NCBI RefSeq assembly: GCF_019925205.1
Contig: NC_083567.1
Location: 21,576,001-21,640,000, forward strand
Direction of reading: 5' to 3'
DNA: 64,000 bases
Source: Metopolophium dirhodum
Lineage: Eukaryota; Arthropoda; Insecta; Hemiptera; Aphididae
A program made the translations under genes and the position numbers. Of the stretch, positions 1-11,276 are shown one piece after another (position 1 is the stretch's first letter; every line of letters begins with the position of its first letter). Below the pieces are notes generated by a model. The model worked only from the letters and a program-made list of their open reading frames with translations. It did no database searches and was not told the DNA's origin.

Positions 1-1545
1 CTGGGCATTTTAGTTTGTACTTTGTAATATGTATTCCTACAGTTAATTTTTTTCAAAATTTTTTTTTGGTTTCCTAAAATGCATTTGCCTGTGGGCGCCA
101 ACACACTCCTTCAATTTTTTTTTTTAGTCATGTAACTCTAGTTGAATATTTTGTATCGACTTGAAAATTGATAACTTGATGCCCATTGACTATCGGGAAC
201 CCTTGAATAATCCTTGTTTAATGAAATAAATATTTTAAATAGTTTTTTCTGTTTAATATTCTGGGCATTTTAGTTTGTACTTTGTCATGTGTATTCCAAC
301 AGTTATTTTTTTTTCAAATTTTTTTTTTGGTTTCCTAAAATGCATTTGCCTGCGGGCGCCAACACCCTCTTTCAAATTTTTTTCTTATGATTTAACTTCT
401 AGCCAAATTGTTTAAACATTGACAATCTAGTTCCTCTTGAATAATCCTTGTTTTATGAAATAAATATTTAAAATAGTTTTTTCTGTTTAAGATTCTGGGC
501 ATTTTAGTTTGTACTTTGTAATATGTATTCCTACAGTTAATTTTTTTCAAAATTTTTTTTTGGTTTCCTAAAATGCATTTGTCTGTGGGCGCCAACACAC
601 TCCTTCAATTTTTATTTTTAGTCATGTAACTCTAGTCGAATATTTTGTTTCGACTTGAAAATTGATAACTTGGTGCCCTATGAATTATCATTTCTTAATG
701 AACTATATATTTTGAATAGTTTTTTCTGTTTAAGGTTCTTGGCATTTCAGTTTGTACTTAGTATTATGTATTCCTATAGTTAAATTTTTTCAAAATTTTT
801 TTTTGGTTTCCTAAAATGCATTTGCCTATGGGCGCCAACACACTACTTCAATTTTTTTTTATTTTTTAACCTCTATTCAAATTGTTTAAACATTGACATT
901 CTGGTACCTCTTGAATAATCCTTGTTTAATGAAATAAATATTTTATATAGTTTTTTCTGTTTAATATTCTGTGCATTTTAATTTGTACTTTGTACTGTGT
1001 ATTCCTACAATTAAATTTTTTCAAAATTTTTTTTTGGTTTCCCAAAATGCATTTGCCTGCGGGCGCCAACATCCCCCTTCAATTTTTTTTTTTATGATTT
1101 AACCTCTAGCCAAATTTTTTAAACATTGACAATCTGGTACCTCTGAAATAATCCTTGTTTAATGAAAAAAATATTTTAAATAGTTTTTTCTGTTTAAGAT
1201 TCTGGGCATTTTAGTTTGTACTTTGTAATATGTATTCCTACAGTTAATTTTTTTCAAAATTTTTTTTTGGTTTCCTAAAATGCATTTGCCTGTGGGCGCC
1301 AACACACTCCTTCAATTTTTTTTTTTAGTCATGTAACTCTAGTTGAATATTTTTATTGACTTGAAAATTGATAACTTGGTGCCCATTGTCTATCGGGTAC
1401 CCTTGAATAATCCTTATGTTTAATGAACTAAATATTTTAAATAGTTTTTTTTGTTTAATATTCTGGGCATTTTAGTTTGTACTTTGTCATGAGTATTCTT
1501 ACCCTTAAATTTTTTTTTGGTTTCCTAAAAGGCAGTTGCCTTTAT
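1..1545. repeat. Satellite-like tandem array, about 230-260 bp unit, 6.3 copies
   Basis: Units begin with CTGGGCATTTTAG or a variant at about 1, 261, 495, 738, 969, 1202 and 1463; the last breaks off near 1545. Each holds a T-rich stretch, then TTTCCTAAAATGCATTTGCC and a GGGCGCCAACA box, then a variable second half. Two second-half types are visible: one with AGTCATGTAACTCTAG followed by TTGATAACTTG (copies 1, 3, 6), and a shorter one with ATGATTTAAC and GTTTAAACATTGAC (copies 2, 4, 5). The array runs off the left edge, so its full size is unknown. Small reading frames inside it, such as 392-598 on the minus strand, are accidental. Confidence 0.93.
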
Positions 1546-2355
1546 AAATATTGAATATTAAATATTGATTTTTAAGTTTTTTTGAATTATTCAATAATAT
1601 TTGAATATGGAAATAGATATTTTTCATAGAATACCTACATAAATTAATTTTATATTGGTATCGCCATTCGTTAGTATTATTTTAATTTTTAAACTAATAT
1701 TCTAATAGATTATAGATTTAAATAATAATTTAACAACTGTGTTCATAAATACAGAATATAATATATAGTGTATTATATATGGATACATTTACGACTTATG
1801 TTACACTTATATGTTATTATATATTTACAAGATTTATGTTTATCATAGTCAATAAATAATACCTTATGGATAAATTAGGTATTCACAGAGTTAATTTGAA
1901 ATTATGTTAATAACTCATAACCTTTGTTATTACTTATTTGTTAACTGTTTTCAAAATTTACATTAACAGTAGTTATATTTAAAATAAAATTGTCAAAATT
2001 GTACTTGATTGTTAATGTAGTCGTTAAACGTCTGTGTTAAAATATTACCTTATTTATATGAAAAAAACATTATATAGCCATATAGGTAGTATTATTTAAA
2101 CATTGTTAATTAATCAAAAGTTCATATTATATAATATCCATTAATAACTTAGAATATAAATTTAAAACCATAGTACGTGCAGTGCTACTCTACCTATGTT
2201 GTGTTAAAATAAATTAAATTATTTATCTAAGTAATCACTGTAGCTTATGAAAAAAAACAGTCTGTTGTGGCATTGTTCATGTACAAAATGTATCTGAACC
2301 ACTCAGAACATCCTGAAAAAAAGTTCTAATGATGTGCCTGATAGTTATTAATATA
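1546..2355. other. AT-rich intergenic DNA without recognisable genes
   Basis: No reading frame of note, RNA gene or clear repeat is visible between the satellite array and the hAT remnant. Confidence 0.6.
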
Positions 2356-2363
2356 GTATAGTG

Positions 2364-3110
2364 CAGTGGTCGGCAACCTTTTGAAGAAGGTAAAAAGAAA
2401 AAAATAACTGTTTAAAACTTTAAAATAATAGAGCATAAAAATTACAGTTTTTAATAATTTAATAATTATAGTATAAAAGTATGGAAATTAGAACTGCTTT
2501 AGGCTTAATTTGATTTTTGTTGTTGGATATTGTTTATTATTTTTTAAATTTCAACATTAAAATTTCTTGTGCTGGCTCGAAGTACATGGTGGAGATGGTC
2601 ATTAATTAAACGTGAACGGTATGAATTTTTAATTTTTTTCATATGAGAAAAGGCCTGTTCACACACGTAAGTGGATCCAAACATACTGAAATATTTTGCA
2701 GCTATATTTTTAATTTTTGAAAATGATGCCGGAAGTTCAACGAAAAAAAGTAAAGGAGATGCTTTGAATGAGTTTTTTAAGATATCTTGTGACTGCAAAT
2801 CTATTATTTCCATTTGAAGCTCAACATCATAATCTTCATAATCAATATTAAATGGATTGGTGAGTAGTTGAAAAACGCAACGTTTTACTTTACTGAACAG
2901 AATAGAAAATTAATATTATAATCCAAATACACTCGTCGTATCTACTCTAGGTATCTTATCGGTAACTGTCAAGGTATATCTACCATTATAAAATATGACT
3001 GATAGAAAAATTCAATTATATATTTTATACAATATGATTTTTTTGATATAATATTCGATTAAATGTCGTTGTCGTAGAATTTAAAGCGGGCTGCCGGTTG
3101 CCGACCACTG
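2364..3110 (-). mobile_element. Internally deleted hAT DNA transposon with terminal inverted repeats and 8-bp target duplication
   Basis: The left end reads CAGTGGTCGGCAACC, and the right end is its reverse complement (GGTTGCCGACCACTG). The flanks are GTATAGTG (2356-2363) and GTATAATG (3111-3118), a 7/8 match that fits the 8-bp target duplication of hAT elements. The 747-bp body retains only the 3' part of a transposase gene on the minus strand. This is too short for an autonomous copy, so it is a deletion derivative. Confidence 0.9.
2544..2909 (-). pseudogene. hAT transposase C-terminal fragment (dimerisation domain)
   Basis: An open frame of about 121 codons on the minus strand, including about 32 codons upstream of the first ATG at 2813, with no start of its own. 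It contains the order NPFNIDYEDYDVELQMEIIDLQ-like, then a segment YVCEQAFSHMKKIKNSYRSR followed by LINDHLHHVLRAS. This is the hATC pattern (CE-x-F-S-x-MK...KN-x-x-R-x-x-L-x-x-x-HL) of ZBED5/FAM200-type hAT transposases. The BED zinc finger and most of the catalytic core are absent, so it is a relic with no expected transposase activity. Its frame is intact, so the deletion copy is not very old. Confidence 0.88.
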
Positions 3111-3118
3111 GTATAATG

Positions 3119-3865
3119 TGTACTGAAAGAATTCAGGTTTGTTTGTTTAATTAATATAGTATTAAAACAATTTTGTTAATTTAACACAAGAAATCGATAA
3201 TATTTTTAATATTTTTTTAAAAAAATTAACTTAAATTATAAACTTGCTGTATATTTTATTATGATTGCTTCTAACAGTAATTCAAGAAAGATAATGTGTT
3301 TATTAGTGCAAATGTATGTTTTCTTGCCAATTATAAAAATATTGAGTGCTGAGTGGGTATAATATTACATATAAATAATAATGTTTAGTTTAGTAACAGT
3401 AAAAAACTGTATGAGGGATACATTTTCAATTCAGAATTAAATTAAAAGTGTAAAATTAAATGTTATACCCAAAATACGTATTATAAGATGTAACAATACT
3501 AATAGTTATTAGGTTAAGTTGCGTTCGGTTGTATACGACTTACGCAATTATTATATTAATTTATAACTTTTTATTTTTAAGTTAGTATTGCTAACCTGTG
3601 GTTATAATTTATAAGCGGTAGTTATGTTTTTAGATATTTTAAATTAAGATTTTTGTATTTTAGAAACACTGGTATTTAATTTTTAAATAACCTAGGAATA
3701 TTTGAAACATAATATTATTATATTATTCATATTATTATAATACAATATTTAAATATAATATATTATGAACCTACTGCCCTACTATTTCTAGACGTTTACA
3801 TGGCAACAGTAAAATTCTATTAAACCTATTAGGTACGTAAACAACATTTATTAATATGACAAATA
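3119..3865. other. AT-rich intergenic DNA, nothing recognised
   Basis: Low-complexity AT-rich sequence; no coding, RNA or transposon signature seen. Confidence 0.55.
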
Positions 3866-4182
3866 TTTAAAATTTCAAAAAAGGGAGACCCTCGTTTTAA
3901 TACCCCTCACTTTGTTTTTTGGATAGCGCTGGGAGTTTTTGTGCACAAACGTCGGGACCTGCTGCACATTTCTGCACAAACGATGCACAAACGTTTGGCA
4001 TCTTAAAAATTTCAATTTTCCAAAAAGAGGGTGTCTCGTTTCAATGGCCACCCAACTTTGTTTTTTGGATAGCGCTGGGAGTTTTTGTGCACAAATGATT
4101 GGACTTGGTGCACATTTCTGCACTAACGATGCACAAACGTTTGGCATGGTCAGAAGTTCAAATTTCGAAAGTGGGGGGGGGC
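3866..4182. repeat. Two-copy tandem duplication, period about 146 bp
   Basis: The words CTTTGTTTTTTGGATAGCGC and GGGAGTTTTTGTGCACAAA occur at about 3910 and again at about 4056. Both are followed by a GCACATTTCTGCAC / GATGCACAAACGTTTGGCAT segment. The copies differ at scattered positions. The GTGCACAAA words are repeated inside each unit. The reading frames at 3875-4219 (-) and 3939-4187 (+) follow this repeat and are not thought to be genes. The family is not identified. Confidence 0.8.
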
Positions 4183-6971
4183 ATTGAAATGGACCTAAAA
4201 TAAAGCCGTTATTGCACAATATAGTAATAGTAGGCAGGTTTATCTATATATCATGTACATATATACATACTGCAAATTTGAATGCATTTGTGTATTCGAC
4301 TTGTGCATATTTAAAACACTGTCGGAATCGTCACCGCTTTATATACTTGATGACATTATTCAACTTGCGGTTCAGCGGCCAAACAAATTGGTATACATGC
4401 ATACAATATATTATTATTATGTATCCACCTATATACTTTACATGCATAATATTATATATATATATATATGTTTGTAATCGCTAAGTAGTAGTAAGTGGCC
4501 TGTATACGAAATGAGTCACTGTAGTTGACGTTCACATATAGGTATAGGAACATCAACTATATACATGTTAAACATTCGATCATTATATTCATCGGGTCTC
4601 CGTGACAGCCGTTGAATTGTCAATTATGGTATCCAGTCATTATCATTATAAGTATCTTACATATTATTATATATTGTAATACTGGTATTATCGTTAAGAA
4701 AAATGTGAAAAAAATAAAACGAAATCTCACGAGCAAAATTTTAGATTTGAAATCTCGGGTAATAGCGAGTTGTGTGTTGTGCATAATTACATAAATTGAA
4801 AGTTACAATATTTGAAGATTAAAAACGCTGTTAAAAAACAAAAATTATCTTTCGAATGATTTTTCGCTTGAAAGTACAAATAAATAATTCAAACATATTA
4901 GTATGTTTGTATTATGTTATTAATCATTTGTTTTATTTATCTCGGGATTGTTAAAAATAGAAAACCTTTTTGGCGCAGTGGAAATGCTGAAATACGACTC
5001 ATTAAGAATTATTAAGATCTTAAAATATATAACTTATTATTTTACTATTGCTTCGCCTGTTTCGGTAAATATAAGACCACAAAATTATTAAATTGTAATA
5101 CTACTCTTATATACTATAATTTGTTCAGAACAAAGGGAAAATCAAACATAATAATGGATGCAGTTATTTATTATAACAATTTTAACGGAACGTGGTAAAT
5201 ATGATAAATTGAAAATTATTTAAAACTGTACATTATTTCTATATCTATCATGCAAGCAGGTTTGAAAATGGCTCATAAAAATGAACTTGAGTTTTAGTAG
5301 GTATGATAGTATACCTATATATTATGTACCATTACAACAATAAGTATACCTTTATTTATTGGGATTTCATTGAGTCTAGCTTATGAAACAAAAGCGTACA
5401 AAATCGTTTGGAAATAACTATAGTCTATAAGTATTAGGAAAGAAATGGTTCAGTCGGGTCGAAAGGGTTTTTATGGTAATGAAGGTCAACCTTGTGATTT
5501 ACCACGTTCTTTGGTAAAGCTAGTATACTTTATTTGAAATATTGTAAGATATTTATCGAATACCTACTGAATAATTTAATACTTTGTCCAGCTGTGGATT
5601 GTGGGTACATCTTTAAATTTATAAGAATATTCGCATAAATGTAGACTATATACGAGTTTTGTTCAAGAGCAAGGTTTCTGCGCATTCTTAATGTCAAGTC
5701 TCAAGGACGAATCTATTATTGTTTTTTAGAATTAATTTTGCTACATTTAAACGAAAAAAGCACGCTTACAATATTACGTGTACAAATGTAGGATAATAAT
5801 ATGGCCGATTGCCAAGGCGGCAAGGCGGTAACAGAATAACGCAATGCAGACCGAACTGTGATACTACCATCATCATCAGAGATAGGTATAGTATAAATAT
5901 ATAATAACACGATACACTATTTCCATATAGTCTCCGATTTACATAAATATACACTTTTTTTTTAAAAAAAAATTTTGGTTCGAGACCAATTTAGGTATAC
6001 ATATTTTTACGATAAATTATAGGTACACGTATAGGAAATATTATATTAAAATATGTATTATTATATACCAAATAATATTACAAAGCAGTAAGCACAAGCG
6101 TTAACGAAAAGTTAAAGAACGGAACAGTGATATATATAAATAGCATATTTGTGTGATGTGAACTTCATTGACCTTATTTTATGGCTATTGCACCGTGGCG
6201 ACATTTTAATCTGTTAGAACGTAATATTTGTGGTTTTCAGTGAGGTTAAATTTATTGTACCGGCCATTTATACGAATATTTTTGGAAACATTTTTTTTTA
6301 TAAGCGTTGAAAAAAATTAATTCAAAAAAATCACGAAAATTTGTAAATTATTTAGTAATTAAGAATTCTTAGAAATTTTAATTTATGTATAAATATTAAA
6401 TACGTGTGAATAAACATTTTTGTACAAGTGACAAGTCTTTGGTGTCTTTTTTGTAATTTTAGTAAAATGAAACAAAAAAATGTAGCATGAACCATATATA
6501 AGCCATGTACATTTCTTATTAATGATTATAAGTTTCAAATTTTGACGACATTGGATTCACCCGTAAAATAACGACTTCTCTTTAAACAATTTTTGATATT
6601 TTGTTGCAATTCAAAAACATTAATCGTAGAAACTTATAAATTAAGACAAACACTTGAAACATTCCAGCTTTACTTTAATTATAATTTTGTAAACACATAC
6701 ATAACCTATTTATTTTCAGTGTTGATAACAATTTTTAGACTGCTAAAAAGATTGAAAATTTAAAAAAAATCCTACATAAGTTGTTATTTTAGCAATTTAA
6801 AAGTACCTATAGAAAATAAATAAAGACACATTTTTTTAAACTTATGAATTCCAAAATTTGATAAAGTTTGTCAAAATCACGATAGTTTGAAAATTACTTT
6901 TTAGTTTAGGTTCAAATTCATTCAATTTTTTAATTTTAAAAACTGCAGTATAAGGCTGGGCAATTGAATAC
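4183..6971. other. Intergenic AT-rich DNA with a short TA tract
   Basis: Contains a (TA)n stretch near 4452-4469 and scattered AT-rich sequence. Several frames of 60-90 codons occur but have AT-driven composition and no domain. No gene can be supported. Confidence 0.55.
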
Positions 6972-6979
6972 AAGGTTCC

Positions 6980-7229
6980 TAGGGATGGATCTAGGAATGA
7001 AAAAGGGGAGGGGGGGCTAAATAAAAAATGTAAGATTTCAATCACACTTAAATGGCAATAAGAAATATAATATGTTTTAAGTATAGTATTCCTCAGTCCG
7101 CTAACCTCTTTACTTTAGTTAATAAACTGAAAATTAAGGTAATCTTTGAAACCTAACCTAAGGCCTAATGGGAGGGGGATTCAGCCCCTATAGGATATAG
7201 CCCCCCCTCCCCCCTTGTGTCCGCGCCTG
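6980..7229. mobile_element. G-rich hAT-type MITE, decayed
   Basis: Begins TAGGGATGGATCTAGG and ends with a segment whose reverse complement is CAGGCGCGGACACAAGG. It has a G-run (GGGGAGGGGGGG) near the left end and a matching C-run near the right. The flanks AAGGTTCC (6972-6979) and AAGGTTTG (7230-7237) agree at six of eight positions, suggesting an 8-bp target duplication. No coding capacity. Ends have diverged, so the call is moderate. Confidence 0.5.
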
Positions 7230-7589
7230 AAGGTTTGGTTTAGGGTACGTTTATTGTTATTCTTATAGCAACCTAAAAATCTTAAAAATAAATATCCACA
7301 CCATTTTTTTATAGACATTTAAATTTTGACTAAACTGAATATTTAAATGAAAAACAATGGTTTTGCTATTTAGTCGTAATTCAAAAAATATTATTCATAG
7401 GTACTTGAAACATTTCGCCACAACGTATATTAATATTTATTATATAAACAATGATATTTTAAAAATATTTAGATTAATTTTAAGCTATTTTTACCATACG
7501 AACCTAATCACACCGTTCCATGGTACGTTGGCATTGACTAATAACCTATAACTTATAATAATATTTGTATAGTAATATCACTAATATAA

Positions 7590-7892
7590 TATACATTAAA
7601 TAAATTACCTTCTTCTTCTTCCCTTAGATGTTTAGCCCATTTAGGGCCTTCGGCGGCTTCAACTATTTTCCGCCACCATTCTCCATCTTCACTCTCCTCT
7701 AGTCTTGATCCTGGTGCACAATTTTGTAGGTCTGATTTGACTGTATCCATCCACCTCTGCCTAGGTCATTCTCCAGGTCTTTTCCCATTCATTGTTTCAG
7801 TCATTACTTTTTTCATATAGGTATACCATTGAACCTCCAGGCATGTCCTGCCCATTCCAAACGTTTGGCTCTTATAAATTTCGTTGATATTG
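7590..7892 (-). pseudogene. Non-LTR retrotransposon (LINE) ORF2 C-terminal remnant
   Basis: Read on the minus strand, one frame gives RAKRLEWAGHAWRF. After a one-base shift near 7820 the next frame gives TETMNGKRPGE, an in-frame TGA, then PRQRWMDTVKSDLQNCAPG and a W-R-x-IVEAAEG segment. This is the usual tail of insect non-LTR reverse transcriptase proteins (WAGHVWR...GKRPRGRPRQRWMD...WR..VEAA). The frameshift and stop show it is dead. Only about 100 codons are present, so it is 5'-truncated or fragmented. The open stretch 7553-7750 is part of this relic, not a gene. Confidence 0.85.
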
Positions 7893-7929
7893 GGCGTTAT
7901 AGGTACATAAGGTAAATTTCCTTATTGGT

Positions 7930-8463
7930 AATAATTCTGTATTATTTATATATTTATTTAATTAATTTTGTACATCATATTATAATGTCTTACGTAGCCA
8001 TGTAGGTACCATGTAGGTACCAAAATCATAAGTATAATAATAACACACTATAAAATAATATTTCGTTGAGTACACGAATAATAATAATAATAATATTGCG
8101 TTTTCCCGGAAGAGAACAACGGATGGGCCGCGTGCCAATATAATAAAGCGACATAATAATATATTATACGTAATTCGGTGAAATCGATTGCTAAAACGTA
8201 GGTACTCGGTAACCGGTACAGAGTTGAAAACCTGGTAAAACAAATTTTTTTTTGGTCCCATGAAAAGAGATAATATTATTATGTTACGTAGTTAGGTACA
8301 AAGTACTTTCATTGGATATGATATTATAATATTATGGTAGGTACCTTATAAATTCATATTGATAAATTAAATTATGATATCTATACTTAGTAAAATGAAA
8401 TTCCCTCGTTAATTATTTAAATTTCGACGAATTACACCAGTTAACTAGCTAAATATCTATTTA
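7930..8463. other. Intergenic DNA, nothing recognised
   Basis: AT-rich, with an (AAT)n tract near 8076-8094 and repeated GTAGGTACC words near 8003-8021. The minus-strand frame 7980-8261 has no recognisable domain. Confidence 0.5.
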
Positions 8464-8725
8464 CAGTGTCGGCCTGGCTCACCAAAGGCCCATGGATCAG
8501 TTTTTTAAGGGCGTCATAATAAAATATCTTGAGCCCTGTAAAGAAAAATTGTGCCTAAAAATTACGTACGGTTAAATATTTTGATAAATACTTGAAAGAG
8601 TCCCTAGTTCCCTACTATCCTTATATAGAACTAAAATAAATAAATAAATATATAATAAAAATTATAAGGCAATAAAAAAACAAAACATGAGGGGCATAGC
8701 GGCCATCATGGTAAGGCCGACACTG
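8464..8725. mobile_element. hAT-like MITE of 262 bp
   Basis: Starts CAGTGTCGGCCTGGC and ends with the reverse complement of CAGTGTCGGCCTTAC, so inverted ends of about 12-13 bp are clear. Flanks TCTATTTA and TATATTAC match at only five of eight positions, so the target duplication is weak. No coding capacity. Confidence 0.72.
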
Positions 8726-10004
8726 TATATTACCTACAAACTTTATAGTTCTTTATAATCGTGATTCATTTTAGATTATGATAAGAGAGAGGAATGTAGT
8801 ATTGGTTTGTACCATATGCCTATAAATAAATGGACTGATACCAATTGACATACAATTTAGTCCATTTACCAATGTCCTATATCCATTAATAGCGAGAGAG
8901 AGAAGTTTATAGGGGACGAGCAGTCCATGTATAACAATAACGAAAATGATACGTATGTCTTATTATGCTTTTAAGTTATAACTAACAAGTAAAAACAGGG
9001 ACAAAAGAGCAAAACTGTTTTACAAATAAAATTTATTTTATTTTTATTTTTGGTATCGAGGATGCATAAGCACAATTTTTTTTTTATAAATACATATTTG
9101 AAATTCGTTTTATGATGAATTAAATATGTTCAAAGAAATCATTGTTTTTCTCTAACGGTTTTAATCATTTTGTCACTTTTTTAATTTTCAAAAACTTTTG
9201 AAACTTTTCATCATTACGTAAAAAATCATTTCTATACAGTATAGATAATGCAATTTTCAAAATGTATAAACTATTTTTAAGTTATTTGATATTTCACAAA
9301 TTTATACCTATCATTAAATAAATGATTTTGGCAAAAATTAGTTTAACTTTCAATCTACCGGGTATTTGGTAGGTACTAACAGAAAAGTAAATTACTAATT
9401 GTCATATAAATACACATACAGCATAAACTACTGCTTAGAAATATAGAGACTGACACATCGTCTTTTCACAGAATGTTTTTCACAATAATTTGTCATTGGA
9501 TTAAAATTTCACACATCCATTACAGTGACTTACTCGATGATGACGTTCTCTCGACACCTAATATTATTTTTAGTTTTTTTTTTGTCTTGTGACATTCCGT
9601 TATAACGAGAATTCACAAAGTTTGCGTATTATGCATTCATATACCGCATTAATGGTTGACACAACTCATAATCTTAAACGCACTTTATAAGCACTTTATA
9701 AGCATATATTATATAATATATTGTATAGCTAGGTAGCTCATAAATCACTGAATAAACATAGAAATAATGGTTTCCGGCTCTTAATATGTACATATATTAA
9801 TGAATATGTTCATGGATACGTTGATAACACCGATGAGGGTTTTAAAACGATTTTGGATAAGAAAAAATGGACTTACAACTTTTGGCCAACAATCATCGGT
9901 CACGGGTATAGTTTTCGTCGGTCCGGTTCGGATTGCCGCGAAGGCGGTTGTTTATGTATAAATGGTTTCTTTTTGTCTTTTAATAATATTTCATAATATT
10001 ATTT
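8726..10004. other. Intergenic DNA upstream of the coiled-coil gene
   Basis: AT-rich with no recognisable gene. GC content rises from about 9890 toward the first exon, as expected for promoter-proximal DNA. Confidence 0.45.
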
Positions 10005-10372
10005 TCTTTGTGCGCGTCTCGCCGACTGCCGCCGGCCGGCCGGCCGTTGTCGCCCCGGACGGACGGACTCTATCGCGTGCGTTTCGGGAAAAGGCACACA
10101 CCGGCCGAAATGCGATTTAATTTGGCCGGAGAATTGCGTCTTGGCCGTAAAAATAGACATCTGGCTATGATTAGCAGCCGCCCGTGGTGCGACGCGCGCA
10201 CGCGTCCGTCCGACACGGGTTGAGTACCTATCCACCGCGGCCGACATCGTACTCATATAATTATAGACCGTGTGCGCGCCACACCACAGCACGACTTCAC
10301 ACATCACGTCCGGACACAATAATATATTGTACAGCACCGCGACCGGAGACGAAAATCCCGCTGTCCGACCAG
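10005..10372 (+). promoter_or_regulatory. GC-rich promoter region and likely untranslated first exon of the coiled-coil gene
   Basis: This is one of the few CpG-dense stretches in the window. It ends at a good splice donor, CCGACCAG|GTAACGTG at 10372/10373, and the next acceptor on this strand is at 11262/11263, just before the start codon of the coiled-coil gene. A TATAATTATA sequence sits at about 10256-10265, with possible initiator sites some 30-45 bp downstream (CCACAGC, CTTCACAC). The transcription start is a guess. Reading frames over this block on both strands (minus 9999-10337, plus 10008-10223) reflect high GC and have no domain. Confidence 0.5.
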
Positions 10373-11262
10373 GTAACGTGACAATTTTTATATTTACGTA
10401 GGATATTTAATCGATAACTACACGACTATTATCGTGTTCGTGCAGATAATATAGAGTCGTAATAATAATTATTATACATTACAGTCGGTACTTTTGCACA
10501 TTGCAACACGCGATGTGTGTGTCGCACTATCATATTAATAATATTGTGTGAGGCGTGAGCGCGATTTGCGTCTCGAGAAATAATAATAAAAAAATTTAAC
10601 ATCCGTATCGCGTGAAAACGCGCTCGTCGTCAATGTTTGCTATCGATGCGATCATCGGAACCTCCGTAACGATTATGGTAGATCCACCGGTAGTATTATT
10701 ATTTGATTCTCCGGTGTAGTATAGGTATACTGTATGATTAAACCTACATCGAATACATTACACCTACTATTATAGTACTATAATATATAAATATCACATA
10801 GTTCCGAATTCGTCGGTTATGTACTTAGTTATTCAATAATTGTATTGTGCTAAGCAACATCGTTTAGTCGGAAAATCAACGTGACCCTTAGTTTAAATCG
10901 TTAGTATTTTCCTGTTCAATTGTAGAACGGAGTACTTACGATTACTTTTCCACAACCTACGTAGTCGGTGTTAGGTCAATGTTAGGTATATATTATATAT
11001 ATTATTTTAATAGGTATTTTAATTAAATTATTTAATATTTACATAAGCACTAGGTAGGTTTAACATTTCATAGTAAGTATACTGCAGTGTATAGTTGAAC
11101 TCGATGCCTATTATAAACACTTGCTTTATATAGGTCAAAAATAAAAATAGATTTTGAACTATGGTTTTTTAGTGACCTATCAAATTCTAATAAATTTAAA
11201 CATCAATAATTATTCCATAATATGTTCATTATATAAGTTATATTATTTATTTATTATTGCAG
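10373..11262 (+). other. Putative first intron of the coiled-coil gene
   Basis: Bounded by GTAACGTG at the left and TTATTATTGCAG at the right. AT-rich inside, with a GC-richer leading part. No other feature seen. Confidence 0.45.
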
Positions 11263-11276
11263 TGTAATTATCTCAG

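Noticed and set aside
1..1545. TTGGCGCC on the minus strand of the satellite as a retroviral-type primer binding site
   Set aside because: It lacks the rest of a tRNA 3' end, has no LTR end beside it, and repeats in every unit.
9999..10337. Minus-strand frame of 112 codons and overlapping plus frames
   Set aside because: They overlie a GC-rich promoter or untranslated exon; Arg/Pro/Ala-rich composition comes from GC content and no domain is seen.
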